Shown here in pieces: positions 47,890 to 56,439 of a DNA stretch of 64,000 nucleotides. The position numbers and the translations under genes are program-made. The notes under the pieces were generated by a model, which did no database searches, was not told where the DNA came from, and worked only from the letters and a program-made list of their open reading frames with translations. How positions within the stretch are numbered: the stretch's first letter is position 1; the number at the start of each line of letters is the position of its first letter. Source of the DNA: Pomphorhynchus laevis (lineage: Eukaryota > Acanthocephala > Palaeacanthocephala > Echinorhynchida > Pomphorhynchidae); NCBI GenBank assembly GCA_012934845.2, contig WNNJ02003776.1, positions 620,001 to 684,000 on the forward strand, given 5' to 3'.

Positions 47890-48064
47890 TATTTATCAAT
47901 GCAATGGGTTCTTAAACAAGTAGCAAGACTATCGAGAAATTACAACGAAACCATCAAACATTTAAGATGCGAAATAAGTTTTGCACTAGCGAAAGCGACG
48001 TCTATGTTTGTTCGAGCCAGTCGCTCAACTTATAATATTCCGGTCTACGCTAGGACTCTGGAAT
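47890..48064 (+). pseudogene. REL LINE C-terminal fragment
   Basis: A frame with ...RLSRNYNETIKHLRCEISFA and LAKATSMFVRASRS, ending GAATAA, matches the terminal tail of REL LINEs (compare the KLKRNISFEIARSISASLRS tail at 58400-58500, minus). Only this tail is present. Confidence 0.65.
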
Positions 48065-48424
48065 AAACGTGGAAAGGATTTTGCATAAGATCTTTATTAA
48101 ACACATTTTTTCACATTTTTCTCATCTCTTTAAAAAATTTAATAATTTTATTTTTGTTTATCATTATTTTTATTTTTTGAATAACTTAATATAAGTAGAC
48201 TCAGTTATCTGATCTGATTTATTTACTTTGCCTCTATTAGTATTACGATTACATATGACTTCATGTACCTTTAAATTTACTCAGCTCAACAAATAAAGTA
48301 TAAACTTTTTCAACAAGATTAAATTGCCTGAACAAAAAATACAAACACAAAAAAAGATTCATTTATTGACTTTTACTTAAAATACGTAAGTCTTAATTAT
48401 GTCTTACCAATTTTATTTGTCATT

Positions 48425-48570
48425 ATACTTATTTTTAAAGTGAATACCTATTACTTAAGCTGCTTTAAGCATGCATAGTTCGTTGTCTTGACAACAAAAT
48501 CGTTACGTGATGCTGATATTTTTTACTAAATTTGTGAACAGTCATGTATATAATTAACAAATCAAATCAG
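48425..48570 (-). repeat. Interspersed repeat (reverse copy of 20038-20185)
   Basis: Reads CTTATTTTTAAAGTGAATAC...GAACAGTCATGTATATAATT, the reverse complement of 20038-20185, with few differences. A PLE end starts immediately after it. Confidence 0.7.
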
Positions 48571-48925
48571 CTAACTGAGTCTACGTATTTAATATAATTA
48601 TAAAATAAACAAAACATAATAATGTTTAATCAAAATTTAATAATTAAATAGTAAAATAAATAATTGTTTTAAGATTTTCTATAATTTAAATCAAGTTAAA
48701 AAAATGAAATTTAAAATAAACGTCATTTTTATGAATTGACTAATAAATAACAGACGTTGTATCAGAATAAGAATTAGAGGTCATCAGGAGGAACTGCTAT
48801 GCTATCAGGTTTCGGCCCCAATTCATCTACCCAACATAGCAGCGGAGCCTAATACATGTTAATGATGTATTTCCTCTGATAAAACTATCTAGTATCTTAT
48901 TCTAATACAAGAAGCTAATTATAAT
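48560..48925 (-). mobile_element. PLE 3' region, solo copy with full module
   Basis: Terminal motif AATCAGCTAACTGAGTCTACG, spacer, CAGACGTTGTATCAGAATAA, the module (GTCATCAGGAGGAACTGCTA, TTTCGGCCCCAATTCATCTA, CCCAACATAGCAGCGGAGCC, TACATGTTAATGATGTATTT), then TCTTATTCTAATACAAG. On the minus strand the first stem is GGCTCC with GGGGCC: one G-U change against the GGCCCC copies. It stops where coding sequence would begin. Confidence 0.8.
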
Positions 48926-49014
48926 GATTTAAATATAAACACAACATATGAATGTAGTGAGTTGAGTTTTGAAACAATTGTTACAAGTCATTGTTCTAAA
49001 ATGGATAACAAAGT

Positions 49015-49306
49015 TATAAAAATTTAATCAGATAATAAAATTAATAATTGTTTTTAGATTTTCTATAATTTAAATCAAGTTAAAATAAAAAATTGAAATT
49101 TAAAATAAACGTCATTTTTATGAATTGACTAATAAATAACAGACGTTGTATTAGAATAAGGATTAGAGGTCATCAGGAGGAACTGCTATGCTATCAGGTT
49201 TCGGCCCCTAACTCCTCTACCCAACATAGCAGCGGGGCCAAATACATGCTAATGATGTATTTCCTCTGATAAAACTATCTAGTATCTTATTCTAATACAA
49301 AGTATA
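49015..49306 (-). mobile_element. PLE 3' region attached to the RT frame
   Basis: Contiguous with the ORF 49307-50491. The module spans about 49150-49300 with GGCCCC/GGGGCC and CTGCTATG/CATAGCAG fully complementary. The outer GTATTAGAATAAG repeats close it. The terminal motif is missing at this copy's far end (cut near 49015). Confidence 0.85.
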
Positions 49307-50491
49307 TTATTTATTATTCATCCATAAAAATTTGCCACTTAAGAGTTTAAATTTATTCTTTATATTATTGTGTTGATTTATATATTTTACTATTTTCTGC
49401 TTGATGTTATTTTTATAGTAACCTAGTTTAAAATATGTATCTATTAAATTATTTAAATGATTTTGAAGAAAGCCAATATCATTACATATTGTTGCAATTC
49501 TTAAAATTTCATTATTTAATGTATTATATTTTATATTATATGGTATGCATGAATGCTCATGCAAAAATATGTTTCTTGTAAATTTAAATATGTCATCTTT
49601 ACGATATAAATTAATAGTAGTTTTAGTTAATGTTAATTTAATGTTCATATCTAGATATACACATTCTTTATCATTAATATTGGTTTTGTTAAGAATAAGG
49701 CTTTCTGGATAAATGTGCTCACTAATTGAATAAAAATTATTAGAATTAAATACACATAAATCATCAATGTATCGAAACATATATTTCATATATTTATATT
49801 GTTTAGATTTAGTTTTTACACAGTTATGAACAAATTCATATTCTATAAAGCTTAAAAACAAGTCAGCTATAATTGGGCTACTATTACCACCCATTGGAAC
49901 ACCTTTTACTTGTCTAAATATAGATGTCCCTACTTTTAAATAATTTTGATTTATCAAAATATTTAAGGATTCTATTAATTCAATTTTATCCATATATTTA
50001 TATTTATTTGATGGCTTAATTTTTGTTAGATAGGCGTTATAATTATTATAACATATATATGTATATCTTTTTCCGAATATAAGGTTAATTAATTTTACTA
50101 ACGCTTCTTTAATATCTACTAAATCTAGATTTGTATAAAGCGTACTAAAATCGTATGTATTTATATTTTGAAAATTTATTCCTTTTGTCTGTTCTAAAAA
50201 TTCTTTTGTAGAATTAATACTGAAATAGTGTTTTATACCAGTATTAATTTCGATTACCTTGCAATATTTTTTAAAATGTGCTTTAATTACTTTAAGTATT
50301 TTATTCATATAGACAGAAAGTGGTTTTAATGTACATTTAAACGCACTACATATGAACCTAGGTTTTATTGGATTTTTATGTAATTTTGGATTCCAATATA
50401 ATATAGGTATAGTTTTATTATCTAATTCAACCTTTATACCCTTTTTATCCATTATAGAACAGTGACTTGTAATAATTGTTTCTAATAACAA
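49307..50491 (-). CDS. Penelope-like element reverse transcriptase (394 codons)
   Basis: RT that would copy the element's RNA. Motifs: YWNPKLHKNPIKPRF (residues 32-46), palm A with catalytic Asp in NTYDFSTLYTN (D114), FRQVKGVPMGGNSSPIIADL (192-211), and palm C FRYIDDL (YIDD 241-244). A C-terminal thumb follows with TATICNDIG-like and NHLNN segments, ending ...SGKFLWMNNK. PKLHK and the GG-NSSP-ADL box are Penelope-type; the box suggests the group with an N-terminal GIY-YIG domain rather than canonical Penelope (inference). No GIY-YIG or telomerase-like N-terminus is encoded here, so it is 5'-truncated although internally open. Partial relatives: 20990-22910, 46985-47765, 56440-57011. Confidence 0.85.
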   Translation of the reverse strand: MLLETIITSHCSIMDKKGIKVELDNKTIPILYWNPKLHKNPIKPRFICSAFKCTLKPLSVYMNKILKVIKAHFKKYCKVIEINTGIKHYFSINSTKEFLEQTKGINFQNINTYDFSTLYTNLDLVDIKEALVKLINLIFGKRYTYICYNNYNAYLTKIKPSNKYKYMDKIELIESLNILINQNYLKVGTSIFRQVKGVPMGGNSSPIIADLFLSFIEYEFVHNCVKTKSKQYKYMKYMFRYIDDLCVFNSNNFYSISEHIYPESLILNKTNINDKECVYLDMNIKLTLTKTTINLYRKDDIFKFTRNIFLHEHSCIPYNIKYNTLNNEILRIATICNDIGFLQNHLNNLIDTYFKLGYYKNNIKQKIVKYINQHNNIKNKFKLLSGKFLWMNNK

Positions 50492-50830
50492 TTAGAAATT
50501 GTTATATTAACAATTCTAATAATTGTTAATAATTTGCATTTATAACGGTGAATTATTGTTATAAATACACAGTTAGCATCCGTTAATTGATATAATTTAT
50601 TAATGCTTCAGTACGTTTTATTTATATTGGTATTATTTCGATGAACTCTAAATTGCCTAAAGTTAATAGGCTAATCTTAATTTTAAAATAATAAAATTAT
50701 TAACTTATCTCAACCACACTTATCTAAGAAGCTGTTTAAGATTATATAAAAATTATAATTTATTTATATTATAATTATTGGTGGGACCGTATACTGAACC
50801 AACCAGCGGAGTAGACTGCCAGGATTTTCA
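50492..50830. other. AT-rich spacer
   Basis: Contains a short inverted stretch (ACAATTAGAAATTGTTATAT) at the 5' edge of the PLE. Nothing else supported. Confidence 0.5.
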
Positions 50831-50849
50831 AAATGGCGTGTGCAGATAA

Positions 50850-51660
50850 GCGGATGTGTGCAGGGAAGAGTTACCAACGGTAAAACATAAACAAAAACGT
50901 TGGTTTCGTCCCATTCACATGATCACTAGTAGTTCATTATTGTTGGACTCCTATTCTGCTAAATGTCGAGCTAGACTGCTCGGAGCAGTTGTCAGGGACT
51001 CTCGAGCTTTTCTGACGGCACTTCCAATCACGGCGGTCCGCACCAGATTGGACGACGTATCCATCATAATCTAATGTGTTCGAATTCAAATGTGGATGCG
51101 GAAATACAGGCGCTCATTGGGCTTGCACGATCTGGACTGTCAAAACAGCAAATCTCGGCACACTCGGCACTCCGAGTTGAACCACATAATTCAATGGTTT
51201 TGTCTTCAGCGTGGATATATTCACGATTAGAGCCGGTCGGATTGTGTCGCAGCGATGGCATGCGACCGGATGGAGGAACTTTGGTTCCTTGGAAGAATGG
51301 TAAAATATTAATTTGGGACGCTACCTTCATAAACTCTCTAGGGGTGAATTACGAGGACAAAGCACTTGTTCGGACCGGTAAGGTAGCCGCTTGTGCAGAA
51401 TACAAGAAAAAGAACAGTACATCTAGATAGATTATTGGATCCATACATTTGTTCTAGTAGCTGTTGAGTCCTTGTGTGTCTTCGGTAAGGAAACCTTGTA
51501 TTTTATCGAAGAGATCAGAAAGATGATGTCTAGGACTACGGTTAAAATTCGATCAACGACTTTCCTCAGGCAGCGATTAAACGTAGCGGTTCAGTGAGGC
51601 AATGCCGCTTGTATACCCGAGTGCCTAAGAGATCATTCGGTTACCGATTTTTTTGAAGGA
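50850..51660 (+). pseudogene. REL LINE of a second family, C-terminal part
   Basis: ARLLGAVVRDSRAFLTALPI and RTRLDD (50970-51055) precede frameshifted linker sequence. VGLCRSDGMRPDGGTLVPWK and ILIWDATF (51240-51330) carry an RPD-x15-D arrangement like the restriction-like endonuclease. The tail has VESLCVFGKETLYFIEEI and FLRQRLNVAVQ.GNAACIPECL up to about 51640. Frames shift near 51060 and 51430. The family differs from the REL LINEs at 29661-39400 and 58385-59455. Confidence 0.75.
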
Positions 51661-51664
51661 TGAA

Positions 51665-51865
51665 AATACCTCAGTATTGAAAACTACAATCATAATGTAT
51701 TTTAATTGATGAATTTATAAATAATTTAATATATTTATATTATATTTAAGATTATAAAAAATATTGTAAAGAGCAATCAAAAATATTCTAGAAGGTATAA
51801 TACATTTAATAGAATTAAAATTTTATTTTAATTTTACGATTCTTTACTTGCAGCTAAGCAATTAT
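51665..51865. other. AT-rich spacer
   Basis: No feature seen. Confidence 0.4.
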
Positions 51866-51869
51866 ACTA

Positions 51870-52078
51870 ACGCCGCAATGCGTTATTTATACAGTTCTGT
51901 CTTGGTGTAGTGGGAGTTGAATCTTCTGACAAAGCTTACGAGTTACCTAGCAATATTCGTTCCTATATTAACGTATGGTCATGAGCTTTGGGTTATGACC
52001 GTAAGGATAAGATCTAGGATGCAGACGACTGATATGAGGTTCCTTCGCTGTGTGACCGGGTTTAGCTTTTATTTTATG
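51870..52078 (+). pseudogene. RTE/Rex-like LINE fragment
   Basis: Encodes NAAMRYLYSSVLV, stop, WELNLLTKLTSY.AIFVPILT and YGHELWVMTVRIRSRMQ, nearly the same as the 28180-28370 part of the LINE at 26865-28720. Both ends are cut. Confidence 0.85.
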
Positions 52079-52089
52079 ATACAAGTTAC

Positions 52090-52625
52090 TAGCCGCAAAT
52101 AGCTGTTTCATCTGTTCACAATCTTTTTCAAAACATTAAATATCAAAATAGATCCATGGATCCAAACCGAAATTGACAATCCACTTGAACAGTAGCTTTC
52201 TAAAGTGGCGATAGATAGCAGCACTGGCAAGGTCCTCATTTAACAAATTCCAATTATTCAATGAGCGGTGGGAAAGCCTAATCATACTCCCGACTTTACA
52301 GTGGGCGAATTTTAACTGAGCGAGAGAGTGACCTCTGCAACTCTAATTGCGTGATTGTATACAAGATGATGGGAAACCTTCCGTTCCATGAACCAAGAAC
52401 CACATCGCTGCGAGGTCTAAATAAAGTAGCCTTTGAGCCGTTGAAGGCAGTTTCAAACAAGCTAGACGCTCAGCGTAAGAATAATGCGAGTTAATAAAAA
52501 GTTCTTCCTCTTCACAAAATAGACTCAATTTTCGTCATTTCAGCTTTGGTGGATGAGAAAGTTAATGTGATGCAGTATTCCACGTGCGGGCGGATTAAGG
52601 CGCAATATAGATGCTTGAATAGTTT
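52090..52625 (-). pseudogene. CR1/Jockey-like LINE C-terminal fragment
   Basis: Reading downward: LYCALIRPHVEYCITLTFSS, then SYAERLACLKLPSTAQRLLY with LDLAAMWFLVHG, RGHSLAQLKFAHC and RSLNNWNLLNEDLASA. This is the connection/thumb to C-terminus block common to CR1 and Jockey LINEs. A frame break lies near 52520 and a stop near 52345. It is a third LINE type beside the L2-like and RTE-like copies. Confidence 0.7.
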
Positions 52626-52644
52626 CGACTTAAAATTAGCAAAT

Positions 52645-53225
52645 GTGTTCGTTATACAATGCAGATATTGCATTGCTTTACCATGGATATAATCGGTATT
52701 TGATTGTTCAGCTGTATTTTTATTCGATTTTTAGACCAATGAGCATCATTGATGACTTAAGCTTTTGTTAATTTTAAAATCCTTTTATTTTTTTTAATTA
52801 GTTTGCCATTTTATATTGCGTTTTAACTATATTGCATTGTAACGTTTTAAAATTCAAAGTTAAAATTAAAGTAATTTGTTTAAAAATGTACTTTCAAAAT
52901 TTGTAGTACGTACTAAAGCTACTTAAGGTATTTCGAAATATAAAAATATTTGTACATAAACAGTCACTTTTAATTAATCAATTATATATTGATAATATAT
53001 AAAGCAATCAAGTTAATCAATCATATGCAATCAAATTAAATTAAAAGCATTCAAAGCAGGTAGCAGAATGAAAATCACTGATTTGACTTGCGGATCACAC
53101 ACCTAAAGTATGTTTCCAATAGATCGCTAGAATATGATCAGCTACCAAAAATAATATACAGAAATGTATATCTACACCATTGGAGCAGCCAGCCTACTGA
53201 TGTAACGTTAGATCGCGACACAGAT
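52645..53225. other. Non-coding DNA
   Basis: AT-rich; no supported feature. Confidence 0.45.
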
Positions 53226-53228
53226 GTC

Positions 53229-53600
53229 GATACATTTCATGTTTAGACCCTTATTTTCTGCTTATTCCGTACACTTGTGCTGATCGCATTTGAACTATGG
53301 ACGTCTGTATCGCGATTCAACGTTACATCCACTAGGCTGGCAGTTACATCCGTTAGACAGCTTAGTGGATATAACGTTGAATCACGATACAAACGTCCTT
53401 AGTTAAAATCCAATCAACACCAGTGTACGGAGTAAGCAGATAATAAAGGTCGAAACGTGAAATGTAGGTCTGGGTCAGCAGCTGATGAGACCCAATCAGG
53501 TTGATTAATGGCATCTTGATGTATCAAGAATAGGAACAATACTTGTGAATATAATGTCGTGCCACAGCTAGAATAATTTCAGCTCACAGATGCACTCAAG
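53229..53600 (+). mobile_element. Inverted-repeat element carrying the hammerhead-like motif
   Basis: Two ~105-bp arms, 53229-53335 and 53363-53466, are complementary: CATTTCATGTTTAGACCC, GCTTATTCCGTACACTTGTG and GATTCAACGTTACATCCACT on the left; TAGTGGATATAACGTTGAAT, GTGTACGGAGTAAGCAGATA and GGTCGAAACGTGAAATG on the right. The right arm runs on into a complete motif: GGTC-GAAA at 53448-53454 and CTGATGA-GACC at 53482-53492. The downstream tail resembles the (minus) elements at 55430-56160. Confidence 0.7.
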
Positions 53601-53604
53601 TTAT

Positions 53605-54288
53605 ATTAAAAAAATATCTATAAATAATTATAAATAATTAAATTATTATACATAATATATATGTAAAATATTTGTAATATTAAGATTACAATTGATACTA
53701 AGCTAAGAGTAATTGAATACTTAGTTATGGTTAAAGATTCGACCAAAATATTGAAATACATTTTGAAAACGATAAGTTTTATCTTATCTTTGATATGCAC
53801 TTATCTGAGGATTCGATCTTAAATATTTTAAGATCGAATAAATCGATTAGTATGAGAATAATAATTAGAATTAGGTTTATGCAATTAGAATTACATGAAA
53901 ATCAGTTCAGAAAAATAATTATTTGAGATATATATCCTAATATCTTATTATTTACAATAATAACCCTCTGCCGATACGGGCGATGAGGGATGATAAACAT
54001 CAAAACGCTATTACAACACTACAACATTAATAGGCAAACATCTACCAAATGATCGCAGATCGCAAAGCTGCAATAGGATAGTGTTTTTAAATGAATGCAT
54101 CTAGTAATACAGTGGAACCTCTAGATAGAGTTTAATACATTCCTTGAAAATTACTTGCTTCATATGCTATATGGAAATTTACTAAATCCACATATGATCT
54201 GAGTAATTGTCATCTAATTTTGTAAGCTGTGTTCGATTAGAAAGAGAACTAGAAGGGTCTTTAGGTGATAAGATTAATTGTAGAAACT
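53605..54288. other. AT-rich non-coding DNA
   Basis: Probably intronic or flanking to the exon at 54292. Several AG-bounded stretches on the minus strand look exon-like, but none has an open frame with a convincing donor. Confidence 0.4.
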
Positions 54289-54291
54289 TAC

Positions 54292-54369
54292 CAATAAGCT
54301 AAATTCCATGAGATCTATTAGTGAAATTGGTTGCACCACTACCTGAATAAAAATACGAAGACACGAATT
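54292..54369 (-). CDS. Likely small internal exon of an unknown gene
   Basis: A strong pyrimidine-rich acceptor (TGTTTCCTTTTATTTAG) and a GTAAGT donor enclose 78 bp, exactly 26 open codons (phase 0 at both ends), with peptide ...RIFIQVVVQPISLIDLMEFS. An alternative reading on the same strand is an open hydrophobic frame upstream (54523 to about 54346) joining a CAG|GTAGTG donor. Both cannot be right. No family recognised. Confidence 0.45.
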
Positions 54370-54540
54370 CTAAATAAAAGGAAACACGAAGAATTAAAAG
54401 CAATACTGTGATATAGAAAGAAAGGGTGTTATATAACGATATAAAATTGAGAGATGACAAAGCTGCAACTAACAGACCTATCAAACCATAAATTGATATG
54501 ACAAAAGATAGAACAGGTTTCAAAACTTATGAAATAAAGA

Positions 54541-54719
54541 ATGATTGGAGCTGGATCAAAGAAAAGAGGATTTTTTATTGATATTTCGTTAACTTCTGTT
54601 ATCATCTTAAGAAAATTAATATTTTAGAAGATGATAACAGTAAATTTTGCTGAAGATGCTTACAGATGCTAGCATAATATCAAAAAATCCTCTTTTCTTT
54701 GATCCAGCTCCAATAATTC
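54541..54719. mobile_element. Inverted-repeat element, family II
   Basis: Arms GATTGGAGCTGGATCAAAGA and TCTTTGATCCAGCTCCAAT; inner TTTTTTATTGATATTTCG with complement. The inserted unit is longer than the palindrome: AAAACTTATGAAATA occurs on both sides (about 54524-54538 and 54754-54768), a 15-bp candidate target duplication. The right side also carries a TTTATCAATTATGGATCATT tail found at other family II copies. Confidence 0.8.
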
Positions 54720-54753
54720 TTTATCAATTATGGATCATTGTCAACTATTTAAA

Positions 54754-54892
54754 AACTTATGAAATAGTCTCTAAAAGTAATAATACAAGTTTTAAATATG
54801 ATTTAGATGAAATATGTACGGATTTAATAGAAAATGGATTAAAATTAGGTCAAGAATTTTTATGGCTGGATAATAAACAATGTGTATTGTAA
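54754..54892 (+). CDS. Small frame interrupted by the family II element
   Basis: The frame to the right of the insertion encodes ...YEIVSKSNNTSFKYDLDEIC and LIENGLKLGQEFLWLDNK, ending CVL and TAA at 54890-54892. The bases just left of the insertion (from the ATG at about 54499) are in the same frame once the duplicated 15 bp is counted once, so the element probably split an ORF or exon of about 55 codons. The EFLWLDNK end resembles the PLE C-terminus KFLWMDNK, so it may be a distant PLE relative rather than a host gene. Confidence 0.4.
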
Positions 54893-54974
54893 CTACTGGT
54901 GACGTATATTAATAGGAAAGCATTTAATACAACTTTTTGAATTAACACGAACAGGAAAGTATAAAGCTGCATGC

Positions 54975-55365
54975 TTTTTTACAACCTTAGTCAGGAAGCT
55001 TAACCCGGAATGCGCCTACCACAGACGCCTAGCCTGCAATGAGGCGTTTCGTCCTTAGTATACTCATCAATACAGTGAATGTCTCATCAGTGTGGCCCTG
55101 TAGCTACACAACTGCGACAGTACTTTATCCTGAATAAGCATATGAAAGGAATTCACTAAGCGCATGATCCACCGGTGACCATCCTTACATCTGACATGCT
55201 TTGCGTAAGCAGTGGCTTCACAGGGCAGCACGTGCGATATCATTCCTTCCTCCATCAGCTTACTAAGGTTGCTGAACAAGCAACACGCTTGTATACAGCT
55301 AAAGCACAATGCACTAGCAAAAGTTCTCTAGCTAACAAAGCACGAGCAAAGATCTAGCGCCAATG
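54975..55365 (-). mobile_element. Uncharacterised repeat body around the hammerhead
   Basis: Base composition is markedly less AT-rich than both sides. Starts near a GATCTTTGCTCGTGCTTTG segment (55360) and ends with AAAAAAGCATGCAGCTTTAT (54965-54985). An 80-codon open stretch (55309-55067) has no recognisable feature. Could be a PLE long-terminal-repeat-like part or a retrozyme-like unit; a second copy was not found in the window. Confidence 0.45.
55018..55096 (-). ncRNA. Type I hammerhead ribozyme
   Basis: On the minus strand, in order: CCACA (55095-55091, stem I), CTGATGA core (55090-55084), a ~32-nt stem II region, GGAC, GAAA core (55050-55047), CGCC (stem III), loop, GGCG (55029-55026), then UC with the predicted cleavage after C at 55024 (GUC site). 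TGTGGT (55023-55018) completes stem I. Stems I (5-6 bp) and III (4 bp plus A-U) are perfect and all core residues are present. Stem II has a G-C closing pair and then mismatches. Hammerheads of this kind occur in Penelope-like elements and animal satellite repeats. The surrounding ~380 bp is less AT-rich and of unknown class. Confidence 0.75.
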
Positions 55366-55429
55366 CTTAGATTAATCACTCCACATATAGTGGTTATATG
55401 AATTGAAACTACTGATACGTAATAAACAC

Positions 55430-55690
55430 GTAATAATTCTTCTGGTTGTGGCACAATATTATCCTCACAGGTAGTGTTTCTATTCTTGATATAGCAGGAC
55501 GCTACTAACCAGCATGGGTGGGTATTATCAACTGCTGACTCAGACCTAAATTTCCTGTTTCGACTCTTATTAACTGCTTGCTCCGTACACTTAAGCTGAT
55601 CGAATTCGAACTCAGAAGATCTGTATATTCGAACTCAGAACATCTTACGCTTCTAACACCACTGGAACCCTTCTAACGTTCTAGTGGTGT
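55430..55690 (-). mobile_element. Hammerhead-like repeat element, decayed copy
   Basis: On the minus strand GTGTACGGAGCAAGCAGTTA leads to GAGTCGAAACAGGAAATTTA and GTCAGCAGTTGATAATACCC (about 55590-55515), then the tail GTGAGGATAATATTGTGCCA. Stem II complementarity is lost here. A short repeat (GAACTCAGAAGATCTGTATA / TTCGAACTCAGAACATC) is near 55608-55640. Confidence 0.6.
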
Positions 55691-55739
55691 AGATAATATA
55701 CATTCCTGTTTTTATATTTTTGTCTGTTCCATTTTCTCA

Positions 55740-56166
55740 TATTTTTAAATTTAACTTGATTGCATCTGTGAGCTGAAATTCTTCTGGTTGTGGTACGACA
55801 TTATTTTTACTGGTATTGTTCATATTCTAGAAATAGCAGAACTCTACTAATCAGTCTGGATGGGTCACATCAACTGCCGACTATACATTTCATGTTTTGA
55901 CCCCTATTTTCTGCTTATTCCGTACACTTGTGCTAATCGCATTTGAACTCTTGACGTCGTATCGCGATTCAACGTTACATCCACTAGGCTGGCAGTTACA
56001 TCCATTAGACAGCTTAGTGGATATAACGTTGAATCGCGATACAAACGTCCTGAGTTAAAATCCAATCAACACCATTTATCAGTTACATCCATTAGACAGC
56101 TTAGTGGATATAACGTTGAATCGCAATATAAACGTCCTGAGTTAAAATCCAATCAACACCGTTTAT
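55740..56166 (-). mobile_element. Hammerhead-like inverted-repeat element with tandem duplication
   Basis: Same element as 53229-53600, opposite orientation. The motif is at 55906-55861: GGGTC-AAAACATGAAATGTA...TTGATGT-GACCC, where stem II (GGGTC/GACCC) pairs perfectly although the core is changed. The outer part is duplicated in tandem, period 87 (copies starting CAGTTACATCCATTAGACAG at 55993 and 56080). Confidence 0.7.
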
Positions 56167-56199
56167 TATAGGGTCGACTACTTCGACCCTATAATAAAC
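56161..56199. repeat. Perfect 17-bp inverted repeat
   Basis: GTTTATTATAGGGTCGA, loop CTACT, TCGACCCTATAATAAAC. It lies at the edge of the tandemly duplicated element. Confidence 0.9.
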
Positions 56200-56204
56200 G
56201 TGTA

Positions 56205-56430
56205 TTGTAAAAAAAAATTCGTTAGTAAAAAACTATTTTACTTGTTTGATTTTTGTTAATGTTTACAGTTTTGCAACGGTTTTCATCAGTTAATTTAAAG
56301 GGGTCATCATCCCATTAGAGACTGAACATATTAACTTAATAGAACTGTAAAAAGAAGAGCCATTCGATATTTACTTCCAGAACAGCCAGATCAACAGATG
56401 TAATCGTTATAATTCAAACTGATTGTCATG
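56205..56430. other. Non-coding DNA
   Basis: No supported feature. Confidence 0.4.
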
Positions 56431-56439
56431 AATATATCA

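Noticed and set aside
55067-55309. 80-codon minus-strand open frame in the hammerhead-containing block
   Set aside because: Overlaps the ribozyme itself and shows no domain; treated as chance within a non-coding repeat.
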